From: Microbacterium sediminis
Lineage (GTDB): Bacteria > Actinomycetota > Actinomycetes > Actinomycetales > Microbacteriaceae
DNA length: 64,000 nucleotides
NCBI RefSeq assembly: GCF_004564075.1
Contig: NZ_CP038256.1
Span: 992,001 to 1,056,000, forward strand
Reading direction: 5' to 3'
Part shown: piece after piece, positions 34,752 through 43,679 of the stretch
Position numbering within the stretch: the first letter of the stretch is position 1
Layout of the letters: each line of letters opens with the position of its first letter
Translations under genes and position numbers: made by a program
Notes under the pieces: generated by a model
The model's input: only the letters and a program-made list of their open reading frames with translations
Databases searched by the model: none
Told to the model about the DNA's origin: nothing

Positions 34752-35651
34752 ATGAGCCATAGATCTGCCGATGGGCTGGATCATCTGCCGCTGTGGCGGA
34801 CGTTCCTCGCCGTGCACGCGTCCGGGTCGGTCTCGGGCGCCGCGCGCACGCTGGGGATCACGCAACCGACGGTCACCGCCCAGCTGCAGGCGCTGGAGCG
34901 GATCGTCGGGGCCCGGCTCTTCGACCGCGGCGCGCGCGGGGTCACCCCGACGCCGCTCGCCGAGGATCTCGCCTCGCGCCTGGCCGCGCCCTTCACGGCC
35001 GTTGCGGCGGCCCTCGCCGGCGTCGATGCCGACGCACAGCCGCCCGTGCGCGTGGGTGCGGCGGCCGAGCTGCTGGCCGAGATCGCGATGCCCGCGCTGG
35101 CGCCGCTCGTCGCGCAGGGTGTGCGCGTGCGGGCGGTGCCCGGCCTGAGCGCCGATCTCGTCGATGGCGTCCGCGCCGGCGCGCTGGACCTGACAATCGC
35201 CACCGAGCGCCCGGCCGGGCGTCGCGTCGCCGCGGAGCCGCTCACCGACGAGACCTTCGTGCTCGTGACGGCGCCGGGCGTCGTGCCCGACGGCGCGGGA
35301 TCGCCGGAGGTGCTCGAGGCCCTGCCGTTGCTCGCGTACGCGCACGACGTGCCGATCCTGCGCCGGTACTGGCGGCACGCCTTCGGACGGCGCCTCGAGC
35401 GGGAGCCGGCCCTGATCGCCCCCGACCTGCGCGCGCTCCGGGCGGCGGCGATGGCGGGTGCGGGGCTGGCGGCCCTGCCGCATCACCTCTGCCGCGACGC
35501 CCTCGCCGACGGTCGCCTCGTCGACGTGCACCCGACCGACGACCCGCCCATCAACACGCTCTACCTCGTCACCCGCGCCGGCGCGGTCCCGCCGCACGTG
35601 GAGCGCGTCCGCGCGGCGCTGTCCGCCGCGATCGTGACCGCCCTGGCGTGA
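34752..35651 (+). CDS. LysR-family transcriptional regulator
   Basis: 299 residues. Helix-turn-helix at about 10-70 (LWRTFLAVHASGSVSGAART, TQPTVTAQLQALERIVGARL, RGARGVTPT) followed by a periplasmic-binding-like effector domain. It appears leaderless. The divergent PfpI gene is the likely target. Its stop lies eight bases from the csrA stop, at the edge of the flagellar locus. Confidence 0.93.
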   Translation: MSHRSADGLDHLPLWRTFLAVHASGSVSGAARTLGITQPTVTAQLQALERIVGARLFDRGARGVTPTPLAEDLASRLAAPFTAVAAALAGVDADAQPPVRVGAAAELLAEIAMPALAPLVAQGVRVRAVPGLSADLVDGVRAGALDLTIATERPAGRRVAAEPLTDETFVLVTAPGVVPDGAGSPEVLEALPLLAYAHDVPILRRYWRHAFGRRLEREPALIAPDLRALRAAAMAGAGLAALPHHLCRDALADGRLVDVHPTDDPPINTLYLVTRAGAVPPHVERVRAALSAAIVTALA

Positions 35652-35659
35652 GCCGGGGG

Positions 35660-35899
35660 TCAGGAGGGCGAGCGGCCGGAGAGGGCGGCGCGCAGCGCCT
35701 GCTCGGCCGCGTCGCCGGCGTGGGCGGCCTCGGCGTTCTCGGCGCGCACGGCCTCGACGATCTCGGCGCGCTGGATGCGCGTCTCGCGCGGGGCGCGGAT
35801 CCCGATGCGGATGCTGTCGCCCTTCACATCGAGGACCGTGACCTCGACATCGTCGCCGATCAGCAGGCTCTCGCCGATCCGCCTCGTCAACACCAGCAT
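35660..35899 (-). CDS. csrA: Carbon storage regulator CsrA
   Basis: 79 residues. [20 protein letters not shown] and [10 protein letters not shown] include the conserved Leu4 and Arg44-type RNA-contact positions; the C-terminus is extended and Ala-rich. CsrA dimers bind GGA motifs in leaders and block ribosome access. A SigD-type promoter ends 11 bases before the ATG, giving a nearly leaderless mRNA. Its antagonist FliW is encoded at 60895, and two candidate target motifs lie in the fliC leader. Confidence 0.95.
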   Translation of the reverse strand: MLVLTRRIGESLLIGDDVEVTVLDVKGDSIRIGIRAPRETRIQRAEIVEAVRAENAEAAHAGDAAEQALRAALSGRSPS

Positions 35900-35910
35900 C
35901 GGTTCAGACT

Positions 35911-35939
35911 ATCGGCCGCGGGTGGCTCCCGCGTCAGGA
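35911..35939 (-). promoter_or_regulatory. SigD/FliA-type promoter of csrA
   Basis: On the minus strand CCTGACG-N15-GCCGATA, one mismatch and one extra spacer base from the consensus shared by the fliC, flgB and fliM sites. Confidence 0.65.
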
Positions 35940-35940
35940 C

Positions 35941-37986
35941 TCACGCGGCAAGCGTCTGCTGATCGCGCACGACCCCGACCGTCTCGATCGCGAAGCCCCC
36001 CGCGGTGGCCTCGTTGTACGAGAGCACGGGGAGCCCGTCGGTCTGCGCGGAGAGGAGGCGGCGCACGGCCGGGCGCAGCGTCGGGGCGCACACGAGCACG
36101 GGCTCGCCGCCGGCGGCCGGATCGAGCTCGGCGACCGTCTGCTTGACCGACTGCACCACCTGCTCGATGCGGCTCGGATCCAGCACGATGTGCGTGCCGT
36201 CCTCGCCCGAGCGCATGCCTTCGAGCATCGCCTGCTCCAGCAGCGGCGCGATCATGACCACCCGCAGCGTGCCCTCGTGGGCGAAGCGCGCCGCGATCGC
36301 CGGTCCGAGCGCGGCGCGGGCGGCCTCGATGAGCCCTTCGGGGTCGGTGGAGGTCTTGGCCCGCAGCGCGAGCGCCTCGTAGATGCGGGCGAGGTCGTTG
36401 ATCGGCACCCGCTCGGCGAGCAGCCCCGTGAGCACGCGCTGGATCTCGGCGAGCGAGAGCAGCGCGGGCGTGAGCTCCTCCACCGCCGAGGGGCTGATCT
36501 CGCGCAGCCCGTCGGTGAGCTGGCGCACGTCCTCGCGGCTGAGCAGCCGGGCGGCCGAGGCCTGCACCACGTCGGAGAGGTGGGTGACGATGACGCTGGC
36601 CCGGTCGATCACCGTGGCGCCGGCCATCTCGGCGCTGTGGCGCATCTCGAGCGGGATCCACTTGCCCTCCAAGCCGAACACCGGGTCGAGCACCGTCTTG
36701 CCGGGGAGGCTGTCGAGGTCGCCGCCGAGGGCGAGCACGGAACCGGCCGGCGCGATGCCGCGGCCTGCCTCGACGCCCGCCACGCGGATCGTGTACGTGG
36801 ACGGCGGCAGATCGATGCTGTCGCGCGTGCGGACGGGCGGCACGAGGAAGCCCAGGTCGAGGGCGATCCGGCGGCGCAGCGCCTTGACGCGCGCGAGGAG
36901 GTCGTCGGGGCCGCCCGTGACGAGGTCGACGAGGTTGGGCGCCAGGAGGATCTCCAGGGCGTGCACGCGCATGCGCTCCATGAGCTCCTCGGGCCGGTCG
37001 CTCGGCGCGGCGGCCGCCTGCACCTCGTCGCGCTCGGCCGTGCGCTTGGCCTCGGAGGCCTTGATGCGCTGGGCCGCGAGCAGCAGGCCGGCGCCGATCA
37101 GCACGAACGGCAGCATCGGCATGCCGGGGATGAGGGCCATCACGATGGCCGCGCAGCCGGCGATCATGAGCGCGATGCGCGACTGGGTCAGCTGCGACGA
37201 CGCCGCCTGGCCCATCTCGTGCTCGGTGTTCGAGCGCGTGACGATCATGCCGGTGGAGACGGCCATGAGCAGCGCCGGGATCTGCGTGACGAGCCCGTCG
37301 CCGATCGTCAGCAGGCTGTAGGTGCTCAGCGCCTCGTCGATCGGCATCTCGTGCTGCAGCATGCCGATCGCGATGCCGCCGATGAGGTTGATGACGATGA
37401 TCACCAGCCCGGCGATCGCGTCGCCCTTGACGAACTTCGACGCGCCGTCCATCGCGCCGTAGAAGTCGGCCTCCGCGGCCACCTCGGCCCGTCGCTCGCG
37501 CGCCTCGACGTCGGTGATGAGGCCCGCGTTGAGGTCGGCGTCGATCGCCATCTGCTTGCCGGGCATGGCGTCGAGGGTGAAGCGCGCGCCGACCTCCGCG
37601 ACGCGCTCGGCGCCCTTGGTGACCACGACGAACTGGATGACCACGAGGATGAGGAACACCACGGCGCCGATGATGAGCGAGCCGCCCACGGCGATCTCGC
37701 CGAACGCGTGGATGACCTCGCCCGCGTACGCCTCGCCGAGCACCAGGCGCGTGGAGGCGACGTTCAGGCCGAGCCGGAACAGCGTCGCCACGAGCAGCAG
37801 CGACGGGAACACCGAGAAGTCGAGCGGCTTCTTCGCGAACATCGTCGTGAGCAGGATCACGAGCGCGAACATGATGTTCATGATGATCAGCACGTCGAGC
37901 AGCGGCGGCGGCACCGGCACGACGAGCAGCATGATGATGCCGACGACGCCGACGGGGACGGCCAGGGACTTCAGGACGGTTCTCAT
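35941..37986 (-). CDS. flhA: Flagellar export gate protein FlhA
   Basis: 681 residues from ATG 37986, overlapping the flhB stop (ATGA). Eight membrane helices in the first 310 residues with the conserved cytoplasmic FHIPEP-type loop between (GARFTLDAMPGKQMAIDADL, RERRAEVAAEADFYGAMDGA, KFVKGDAIAGL). The large C-terminal domain forms the nonameric ring that receives export substrates (PPVRTRDS, VIVTHLSDVVQASAARLLSR). Last gene of the long flagellar operon; csrA follows 41 bp after it with its own promoter. Confidence 0.97.
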   Translation of the reverse strand: MRTVLKSLAVPVGVVGIIMLLVVPVPPPLLDVLIIMNIMFALVILLTTMFAKKPLDFSVFPSLLLVATLFRLGLNVASTRLVLGEAYAGEVIHAFGEIAVGGSLIIGAVVFLILVVIQFVVVTKGAERVAEVGARFTLDAMPGKQMAIDADLNAGLITDVEARERRAEVAAEADFYGAMDGASKFVKGDAIAGLVIIVINLIGGIAIGMLQHEMPIDEALSTYSLLTIGDGLVTQIPALLMAVSTGMIVTRSNTEHEMGQAASSQLTQSRIALMIAGCAAIVMALIPGMPMLPFVLIGAGLLLAAQRIKASEAKRTAERDEVQAAAAPSDRPEELMERMRVHALEILLAPNLVDLVTGGPDDLLARVKALRRRIALDLGFLVPPVRTRDSIDLPPSTYTIRVAGVEAGRGIAPAGSVLALGGDLDSLPGKTVLDPVFGLEGKWIPLEMRHSAEMAGATVIDRASVIVTHLSDVVQASAARLLSREDVRQLTDGLREISPSAVEELTPALLSLAEIQRVLTGLLAERVPINDLARIYEALALRAKTSTDPEGLIEAARAALGPAIAARFAHEGTLRVVMIAPLLEQAMLEGMRSGEDGTHIVLDPSRIEQVVQSVKQTVAELDPAAGGEPVLVCAPTLRPAVRRLLSAQTDGLPVLSYNEATAGGFAIETVGVVRDQQTLAA

Positions 37987-39095
37987 GCGGGCCTCGCGGT
38001 GGGGGTGGGGGCGGGACGGTCGGGCATGGTGTGCACGCCGCGCGCGGAGCCGCGGCGCCTGAGGGCGGCGACGAAGACGAGCACGCGGGCGACGGCGGTG
38101 TAGAGGTCGGGCGGGATCTCCTGGCCGAGCTCGCACGCGGCGTGGATCGCGCGGGCCAGGGGGATGTCGCGCACCATCGGCACGCCGGCCTCGGTGGCGC
38201 GCTCGCGGATCTTCTCGGCGATCGCCCCCGCGCCCTTCGCGACGACGCGCGGGGCGGCCTTGCCGGCCTCGTAGGTGAGGGCGACGGCGACGTGCGTGGG
38301 ATTGACGAGCACGACGTCGCTGCCGGCGACGGCGGCGATCATGCGGTTGCGGCTCATCGCCAGCTGGCGCGAGCGGCGCTGCTGGCGGATGATCGGGTCG
38401 CCCTCGGAGCTCTTGTGCTCCTGCTTCGCCTCCTGCTTGGTCATGCGGGTGTGCTTGGTGTTGCGGCGCATGACCACGAGCACGTCGACGAGGGCGAGCG
38501 CGACGCCCACGGCCACCGCGACCCACAGCACGGCGGCGGTGGCGTCGGCGGCCTCGGTGATGAGCCGACTGATCGAGTGGCCGCCGCTCGCGGCGAGCAC
38601 GGGCAGCAGGCCCGCGATGACGAGCCACACCGCCCCGCCGATCGCGAGCGTCTTCAGCAGCGCCTTCGCACCCTCCCACAGCGCCTGCAGCCCGAACAGC
38701 CGCCGCACGCCGGCGACGATGTTGAACTGCTCACCGCGCATCGGCACGCCGCGCAGGTGGATGCCGCCCTGCGACACGGCCCCGAGGACGGTGGCGATCA
38801 CGACGGCCGCCAGCAGCGGTCCCAGCGTCGAGCCGATGGAGGCGATGGCCTCGCCGACCAGGGCCACCGCCCGCTCCGGATCGGGCTCGCGCACGATCGA
38901 TCCGACCGCGAGGAACTGGCCCGTGGCGGCGGAGGCGCCGTCGCCGACGGCCGTCGACATCAGCGCGCCGGCCGCGGCGATGCCCACCCAGGCGGTGAGG
39001 TCCTGGCTGCGCGAGATGCGGCCCTTGCGGTGGGCCTCCCGCAGCTTGCGCTCGGTGGCCTTCTCGGTCCGCTCGCCGCTGTCCGCGTCGCTCAC
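37983..39095 (-). CDS. flhB: Flagellar export switch protein FlhB
   Basis: 370 residues. GERTEKATERKLREAHRKGR is the classical N-terminus; four membrane helices; the autocleavage motif NPTH sits in VLVNPTHVAVALTY; KGAGAIAEKIRERATEAGVP and RDIPLARAIHAACELGQEIP complete the cytoplasmic domain. Cleavage at NPTH switches export from hook to filament subunits, in concert with FliK. Overlaps of 4 bp with fliR and flhA. Confidence 0.97.
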   Translation of the reverse strand: MSDADSGERTEKATERKLREAHRKGRISRSQDLTAWVGIAAAGALMSTAVGDGASAATGQFLAVGSIVREPDPERAVALVGEAIASIGSTLGPLLAAVVIATVLGAVSQGGIHLRGVPMRGEQFNIVAGVRRLFGLQALWEGAKALLKTLAIGGAVWLVIAGLLPVLAASGGHSISRLITEAADATAAVLWVAVAVGVALALVDVLVVMRRNTKHTRMTKQEAKQEHKSSEGDPIIRQQRRSRQLAMSRNRMIAAVAGSDVVLVNPTHVAVALTYEAGKAAPRVVAKGAGAIAEKIRERATEAGVPMVRDIPLARAIHAACELGQEIPPDLYTAVARVLVFVAALRRRGSARGVHTMPDRPAPTPTARPA

Positions 39096-39853
39096 GAGCC
39101 CACACCCCCCATCAGGCTCAGGGCCTGGCGCACGAGGGCGTCGACGATGCCGGGAAGGGTGAGGAAGACGACGCCGGCCAGCACGAGGGTGAGCATGATC
39201 TTCAGCGGGAACCCGAGCGCGAAGGCGTTGAGCGCCGGCGCCACGCGGGTGACGAGGCCGAGCCCGGCGTCGGCGAGGAAGAGCACGAGCACGAGGGGCC
39301 CGGCGATCTGCACGGCGGCGAGCATGAGCTGGCCGGCCACGCCCGTGAGCAGCTCGGCGGGCCCGGCGATCTGGAACACGCCGTCCACGGGCACGGCATC
39401 GAAGCTGCGCGCGAGGCCGGCGATGATCAGCTGGTAGCCGTCCGAGGCGAACAGCAGCACGATCGCCGTCATCTGGAACAGGCGGGTGAACTGCGCGCCG
39501 TTGATCATCGACTGCGGGTCGAAGGCCTGTGCGAGCTGGAAGCCGCCGAACACGTCGATGAGGCTGCCGGCGGCCTGCACCGCCGAGAACACGGCCAGCA
39601 CGAGCAGGCCGAGCAGCGCCCCCGTCACGAGCTGCAGCACGAGCGCCCCGAAGAAGCCGGCCGTCTCGAGCGGCGTGTAGTCGGGCGCGACGGCGGTGCC
39701 GATCGCGAGCGAGAGCCCGATGCCGAGCATCGCCTTCACGCGCGCGGGGATCGCGCCGTGCGAGAACGGCGGGGCGATCATGAGGAACGCCGTGATCCGG
39801 ACCGCGGCGAGCATGGTCGCCTCCAGCCAGGCGAGATCGACCGGGATGTTCAC
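39092..39853 (-). CDS. fliR: Flagellar export protein FliR
   Basis: 253 residues from a GTG. Six hydrophobic segments with the conserved PPFSHGAIPARVKAMLGIGL and FQLAQAFDPQS near the start and middle. FliP, FliQ and FliR form the export gate. It starts just past the fliQ stop and overlaps flhB by 4 bp. Confidence 0.95.
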   Translation of the reverse strand: MNIPVDLAWLEATMLAAVRITAFLMIAPPFSHGAIPARVKAMLGIGLSLAIGTAVAPDYTPLETAGFFGALVLQLVTGALLGLLVLAVFSAVQAAGSLIDVFGGFQLAQAFDPQSMINGAQFTRLFQMTAIVLLFASDGYQLIIAGLARSFDAVPVDGVFQIAGPAELLTGVAGQLMLAAVQIAGPLVLVLFLADAGLGLVTRVAPALNAFALGFPLKIMLTLVLAGVVFLTLPGIVDALVRQALSLMGGVGS

Positions 39854-39854
39854 G

Positions 39855-40130
39855 TCAGCCGCCCGCGAGCAGTCCGGGGATGCGGGCGAACATCTCGTTG
39901 GTGAACGCGATGATCTCGGCGATCATCCAGTTGCCGCACACCAGCAGGGCGATGCCCACGCCGATGAGCTTGGGCACGAACGAGAGCGTGACCTCCTGCA
40001 CCTGCGTGATCGACTGCAGCAGCGAGATCGCGAAGCCGACCACCAGCGCCGTGATGAGCAGGGGAGCGGCCAGCTTGGCGCCGACGATCAGCCCCTGCAT
40101 GCCGATGTCGAGGACCGCCTCCGGGGTCAT
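39855..40130 (-). CDS. fliQ: Flagellar export protein FliQ
   Basis: 91 residues, usual FliQ length, two membrane helices with the conserved SLLQSITQVQEVTLSFVPKL turn between them. ATG at 40130 overlaps the fliP stop by 4 bp. Gate component with FliP and FliR. Confidence 0.96.
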   Translation of the reverse strand: MTPEAVLDIGMQGLIVGAKLAAPLLITALVVGFAISLLQSITQVQEVTLSFVPKLIGVGIALLVCGNWMIAEIIAFTNEMFARIPGLLAGG

Positions 40131-40792
40131 CCCGTGCCCCCGTACGACTCGATGAGCGAGCGGATGATCAGGCCCCAGCCGTCGACGAGGATGAACAGCA
40201 GGATCTTGAACGGCAGCGAGATCATCACCGGCGGCAGCATCATCATGCCCATCGCCATGAGCGCCGAGGCGACGACGAGGTCGATCACGAGGAACGGGAT
40301 GAAGATGACGAAGCCGATGATGAACGCCGCGCGCAGCTCGCTGATCATGAACGCCGGGATGAGCGTGTACATCGGCACGCTCGCCGGGTCGTCGGGGTTG
40401 GGCTGATCGGAGGCGCGCGTCATGAGCGCGATGTCCTCCTCGCGCGTGTAGAGCAGCAGCCACTCGCGCAGCGGGTTCTGGCCCACGTCGACGGCCTGGG
40501 TGAAGGTGAGGGTGCCGTCGATGTACGGCTGCACCGCGATCTGGTTGATGTCGGTCAGCACGGGCCACATGATGAACAGCGACAGGAACAGCGATAGGCC
40601 CGCGAGCACCTGGTTCGGCGGGATCGAGGGCAGCGACAGCGCGTTCCGTGCCAGCGCGAGCACGACGAAGATCTTCGTGAACGAGGTCATCATCAGCAGC
40701 AGCGCGGGCGCCACCGACAGCAGCGTGATCCCGAGCAGCGTGAGGACCGACGACGAGGGCGACCCGTCGACGCCGAAGATATCGACGCTCAT
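40127..40792 (-). CDS. fliP: Flagellar export protein FliP
   Basis: 221 residues. MMTSFTKIFVVLALARNALS, PPNQVLAGLSLFLSLFIM and FIIGFVIFIPFLVIDLVVAS are diagnostic. It is shorter than enterobacterial FliP because there is no cleavable signal peptide; the protein begins a few residues before the first helix. 4-bp overlaps with fliO and fliQ. Confidence 0.96.
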   Translation of the reverse strand: MSVDIFGVDGSPSSSVLTLLGITLLSVAPALLLMMTSFTKIFVVLALARNALSLPSIPPNQVLAGLSLFLSLFIMWPVLTDINQIAVQPYIDGTLTFTQAVDVGQNPLREWLLLYTREEDIALMTRASDQPNPDDPASVPMYTLIPAFMISELRAAFIIGFVIFIPFLVIDLVVASALMAMGMMMLPPVMISLPFKILLFILVDGWGLIIRSLIESYGGTG

Positions 40793-41214
40793 CGCGCGCG
40801 CCGCAGGGCCTGCGCCGTCTGCCGCCAGGTCGCGGGGGAGAGGATCGAGCCGCGCAGGAGATCGAGCTCCTCGTGGCTCGCGCGGCGATCCCGCCGCAGC
40901 GGGGCGTGGTCGGGCCGCGGCGCCTCGGGCAGCGGCTCGGCGGGGGCGGTCGCGGGGGCCGAGATCTGATGCGGGGCGCGGTCGCGGTCGATGACCGACA
41001 CGCCCTGCTCCGTCACGCCGAGCACGTAGCGGGTGCCCTCGACCTCGACGACGACGAGCTGCGCCTTGCCGCCGAGGGCCTGCCGCGAGACCACGGTGAT
41101 CCCCGCGCCCGGCTGCCCCGTGCGCTTGGTGAGGCGCCGCTGCAGGTACCAGAGCAGGCCGAGCACCGCCGCGAGCGAGACCGCGACGCGCAGGGCCAGC
41201 AGCAGATCGTCCAG
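40789..41214 (-). CDS. fliO: Flagellar biosynthesis protein FliO
   Basis: Placed by position between fliN and fliP, by one membrane helix, and by VVSRQALGGKAQLVVVEVEG-type FliO sequence with VLGVTEQGVSVI. The first ordinary start is a GTG at 41166, but it would cut the helix in half. A CTG at 41214, directly after the fliN stop with GAGG six bases upstream, would give 141 residues and a full helix (LLLALRVAVSLAAVLGLLWY). I therefore favour a CTG start, without proof. FliO helps assemble the FliPQR gate. Confidence 0.82.
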   Translation of the reverse strand: MDDLLLALRVAVSLAAVLGLLWYLQRRLTKRTGQPGAGITVVSRQALGGKAQLVVVEVEGTRYVLGVTEQGVSVIDRDRAPHQISAPATAPAEPLPEAPRPDHAPLRRDRRASHEELDLLRGSILSPATWRQTAQALRRAR

Positions 41215-41215
41215 C

Positions 41216-41878
41216 TCAGACCTCGGCGTTCTCGAGGATGCGGGTGATCCGCACCGCGTAGTCCTGGTCGACGACGACGATCTCGCCGTGGGCGATGAGC
41301 CGGCCGTTGAGCTTGATGTCGGCGGGGGCGCCGGCCGAGCGGTCCAGCTCGACGATGCGCCCGGGTGCGAGGTCGAGCACGTCGCGCACGGCCATGCGGG
41401 TGCGGCCGATCTCGACCGTGAGGTCCATCTCGACGCCGGCGATGCGCTGCAGGCGGCGCGACGGCACGGTGGCGCTGCCGGCGGCGGGCACCTGGCTCAC
41501 GCGGACGGCGAGGCGGCCGACCGTGCGGCCGGTCTCGTCCTGCAGGTCGAACACCTTGGCCTGCGGGTGGGCGAACAGCGCCGAGGCGTCGCCGATGCGG
41601 GTCTCGCGCAGCACGCCGGGGCCGAGCGTGGCCGCCGCGGCCTCGATCGCCTCGTGCAGCCGGTCCTCGAGCGGCGCCTCCGGCTGGCCGTCGGCGAGGA
41701 TGTCGTGGTCCAGGATCAGCGCGGCCAGCTCGGCGCCGGCCTCGCCGACGTACGACACGATGATCGCGTCGCCGGTGTCGCTCGTGGCGTGCGAGGCGCT
41801 CGCGGTGATCTCGGAGGTGGTGGGCAGGCGCGCGGCGAACGCGGCGGCGACGGCGGACTCGTGGGCGATGGGGGTCAC
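41216..41878 (-). CDS. fliN: Flagellar motor switch protein FliN
   Basis: 220 residues from a GTG. The last 80 residues form the SpoA/FliN domain (RIAGVEMDLTVEIGRTRMAV, LAPGRIVELDRSAGAPADIK, NGRLIAHGEIVVVDQDYAVR). The 140 residues before it form a further domain related to the CheC-like part seen in FliY-type FliN proteins, so this is a long form. With FliM and FliG it makes the C-ring. Overlaps fliM by 4 bp. Confidence 0.93.
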   Translation of the reverse strand: MTPIAHESAVAAAFAARLPTTSEITASASHATSDTGDAIIVSYVGEAGAELAALILDHDILADGQPEAPLEDRLHEAIEAAAATLGPGVLRETRIGDASALFAHPQAKVFDLQDETGRTVGRLAVRVSQVPAAGSATVPSRRLQRIAGVEMDLTVEIGRTRMAVRDVLDLAPGRIVELDRSAGAPADIKLNGRLIAHGEIVVVDQDYAVRITRILENAEV

Positions 41879-42807
41879 CGTGGCTCCTCGGAGGGGACGG
41901 GCTCATCCGGCGCGGATGCGGCCGGCAGGGACGTGATGACGCAGGCGAGGCGGGCCCCGCTCGCGCCGACGGCGGCGGTGGCGACGGCGACGTCGCCGGC
42001 GACGAGATCGAGCGGGCGGTCCTCGGCGTGCGGGATGCGGATGAGGTCGCCCACCTGCAGCCCCAGCACGTCGGCCGGGCGGACGGCGACCGGGGTGAGC
42101 CGCAGCGCCAGCTCCAGCGGCGTCTGCTCCACCTGGCGGCGCACGAGGCCCGGCGCGAGGGCGGGCGGGGCGGCCGGCGACGCGCTGGTCAGCCGCTCGA
42201 GCACCAGCTCGGCCGGCAGCATGACGCTCGCCGGGACGGTGCGCTCGCCGAGGCGCAGCGAGAACCGGGCGACGATGACGAGGTCGGCGGCCGAGGCGAG
42301 CTGCGCGAACTGCGGGTTGTACTGGATGCCGCTCACCGTGAGTCCGGCGGGAAACAGCCCCGTCAGGGCGTGCGAGAGGTGCTCGAGCACGCCGGTCATG
42401 AGGTGCCGGATCAGGGCCTGCTCGATGGGGGTGAGGGGGCGCTCCTCGGTGACCTCGACCGGGCGCCCGCCGACCATCTGGATGATCCACGACAGCGCCG
42501 CCGACAGCGGGAACTGCACGATGCTGCTGGCCTCGTGGTCGGGCACGGAGCCGACCACGACGGTGGTGGTCTGCGGCAGCCCGTCGGCATACTCGGCGTA
42601 GGTCTGCAGGTCCACCGATTCGACGGCGACGTGCGCGCGCAGGCGGATCTTGTCGGTCAGCTGCGTGGCCCACTGGCGCGCAAAGGTCTCGAACGCCAGT
42701 TCGAGGGCGCGGGAGTGCTCGCGGGCGAGGGTGGCGGGACGACCGAAGTCGTACACCTCGATCGCCGCCTCGGGAGGGGCCGCGGGAGCGCGCACGTCGA
42801 TGACCAC
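41875..42807 (-). CDS. fliM: Flagellar motor switch protein FliM
   Basis: 310 residues from GTG 42807, which lies nine bases after a SigD-type -10 box; GTG 42861, overlapping the motB stop (GTGA), would give 328 residues from the long operon mRNA. PATLAREHSRALELAFETFARQW and the middle domain (VVVGSVPDHEASSIVQFPLS, RPLTPIEQALIRHLMTGVLE) identify FliM; a SpoA domain ends the protein. The N-terminal CheY-binding peptide (LSQxEIDxLL) of FliM in other phyla is not seen from either start. Overlaps fliN by 4 bp. Confidence 0.93.
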   Translation of the reverse strand: MVIDVRAPAAPPEAAIEVYDFGRPATLAREHSRALELAFETFARQWATQLTDKIRLRAHVAVESVDLQTYAEYADGLPQTTTVVVGSVPDHEASSIVQFPLSAALSWIIQMVGGRPVEVTEERPLTPIEQALIRHLMTGVLEHLSHALTGLFPAGLTVSGIQYNPQFAQLASAADLVIVARFSLRLGERTVPASVMLPAELVLERLTSASPAAPPALAPGLVRRQVEQTPLELALRLTPVAVRPADVLGLQVGDLIRIPHAEDRPLDLVAGDVAVATAAVGASGARLACVITSLPAASAPDEPVPSEEPR

Positions 42808-42816
42808 GAACCCGAC

Positions 42817-42844
42817 TATCGGGCGCGTGGGCGCGTGCGTTAGG
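42817..42844 (-). promoter_or_regulatory. SigD/FliA-type promoter of fliM
   Basis: Minus strand CCTAACG-N14-CCCGATA, identical in spacing to the fliC and flgB sites. It lies inside the first codons of the longer fliM frame and would give a nearly leaderless mRNA starting at GTG 42807. Confidence 0.72.
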
Positions 42845-42857
42845 CGTGCGTGACGGA

Positions 42858-43679
42858 TCACCCGGGCGGCGCTGCCGCCGTCACGCTGGGGATGAGGGCT
42901 CGCACCTCCTCTTCCGCGTTGCTGAGCACGACGATGTCGACGCGTCGGTTGCGCGCGAGGGCCGCGTCGTCGGTCCCCTCGGCGATGGGCCGGGTGTCGC
43001 CGAAGCCGACCGCCTGGACGCGATCGCCTCGCAGCCCGTCGGCCTCGACGAGGTGCCGCAGCACCTGGGTGGCGCGGCCGGACGACAGCTCCCAGTTGGT
43101 GGGGAACGGCGCGACCGGTGCCCGGTAGTCGGCGTGGCCCTCGATCGAGATCTCGTTGTCGACCTCCACGAGCACGCCGCCGAGCGCGTCGAGCACCGCG
43201 ACGGCCTTGTCGCTGAGCACCGTGCTGTTGGTCTGGAAGAACGTCTCCGCGCCCACCAGCCCGACGGTGAGGCCCCGGTCGTCGATGACGAACTCGGCGG
43301 TGCCGGCGAGCCCCCGGGCCTCCAGGGCGCCCTCGAGCCGCGAGCGCAGCTCCTCGAGGTGGTCCACCTCGGCCTGCGCGGCGGCGAGATCGGTGTTGGC
43401 CGCGTGGCCGCCGTCCTCGGCCTGCAGCTCCTCGGGCAGCACGAGACCGGCGGTGTCGACGTCCTCGCTGGGCTCCTGGCCGAAGCCGGTGGCGAGCGAG
43501 TCGCGCAGCTGCTCGAACTTCTGCTGGTCCACGCTCGACATGGCAAAGAGCACGATGAACAGGCACATCAGCACCGTGATCATGTCGAGGTACGAGGCCA
43601 TCCAGCGCTCGTCCGGGCCGTCATGGCCCCCCGACGAATGATCGACCGCGTGGCGGCGGCCCCCGCGGCGCGCGCTCAT
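42858..43679 (-). CDS. motB: Flagellar motor stator protein MotB
   Basis: 273 residues from ATG 43679. Basic cytoplasmic start, one membrane helix with the proton-accepting Asp in MASYLDMITVLMCLFIVLFA, a linker, then the OmpA-like peptidoglycan-binding domain (ISIEGHADYRAPVAPFPTNW, ELSSGRATQVLRHLVE, VQAVGFGDTRPIAEG, NRRVDIVVL). ATGA overlap with motA. In related loci fliL follows motB; here fliM does. Confidence 0.95.
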   Translation of the reverse strand: MSARRGGRRHAVDHSSGGHDGPDERWMASYLDMITVLMCLFIVLFAMSSVDQQKFEQLRDSLATGFGQEPSEDVDTAGLVLPEELQAEDGGHAANTDLAAAQAEVDHLEELRSRLEGALEARGLAGTAEFVIDDRGLTVGLVGAETFFQTNSTVLSDKAVAVLDALGGVLVEVDNEISIEGHADYRAPVAPFPTNWELSSGRATQVLRHLVEADGLRGDRVQAVGFGDTRPIAEGTDDAALARNRRVDIVVLSNAEEEVRALIPSVTAAAPPG

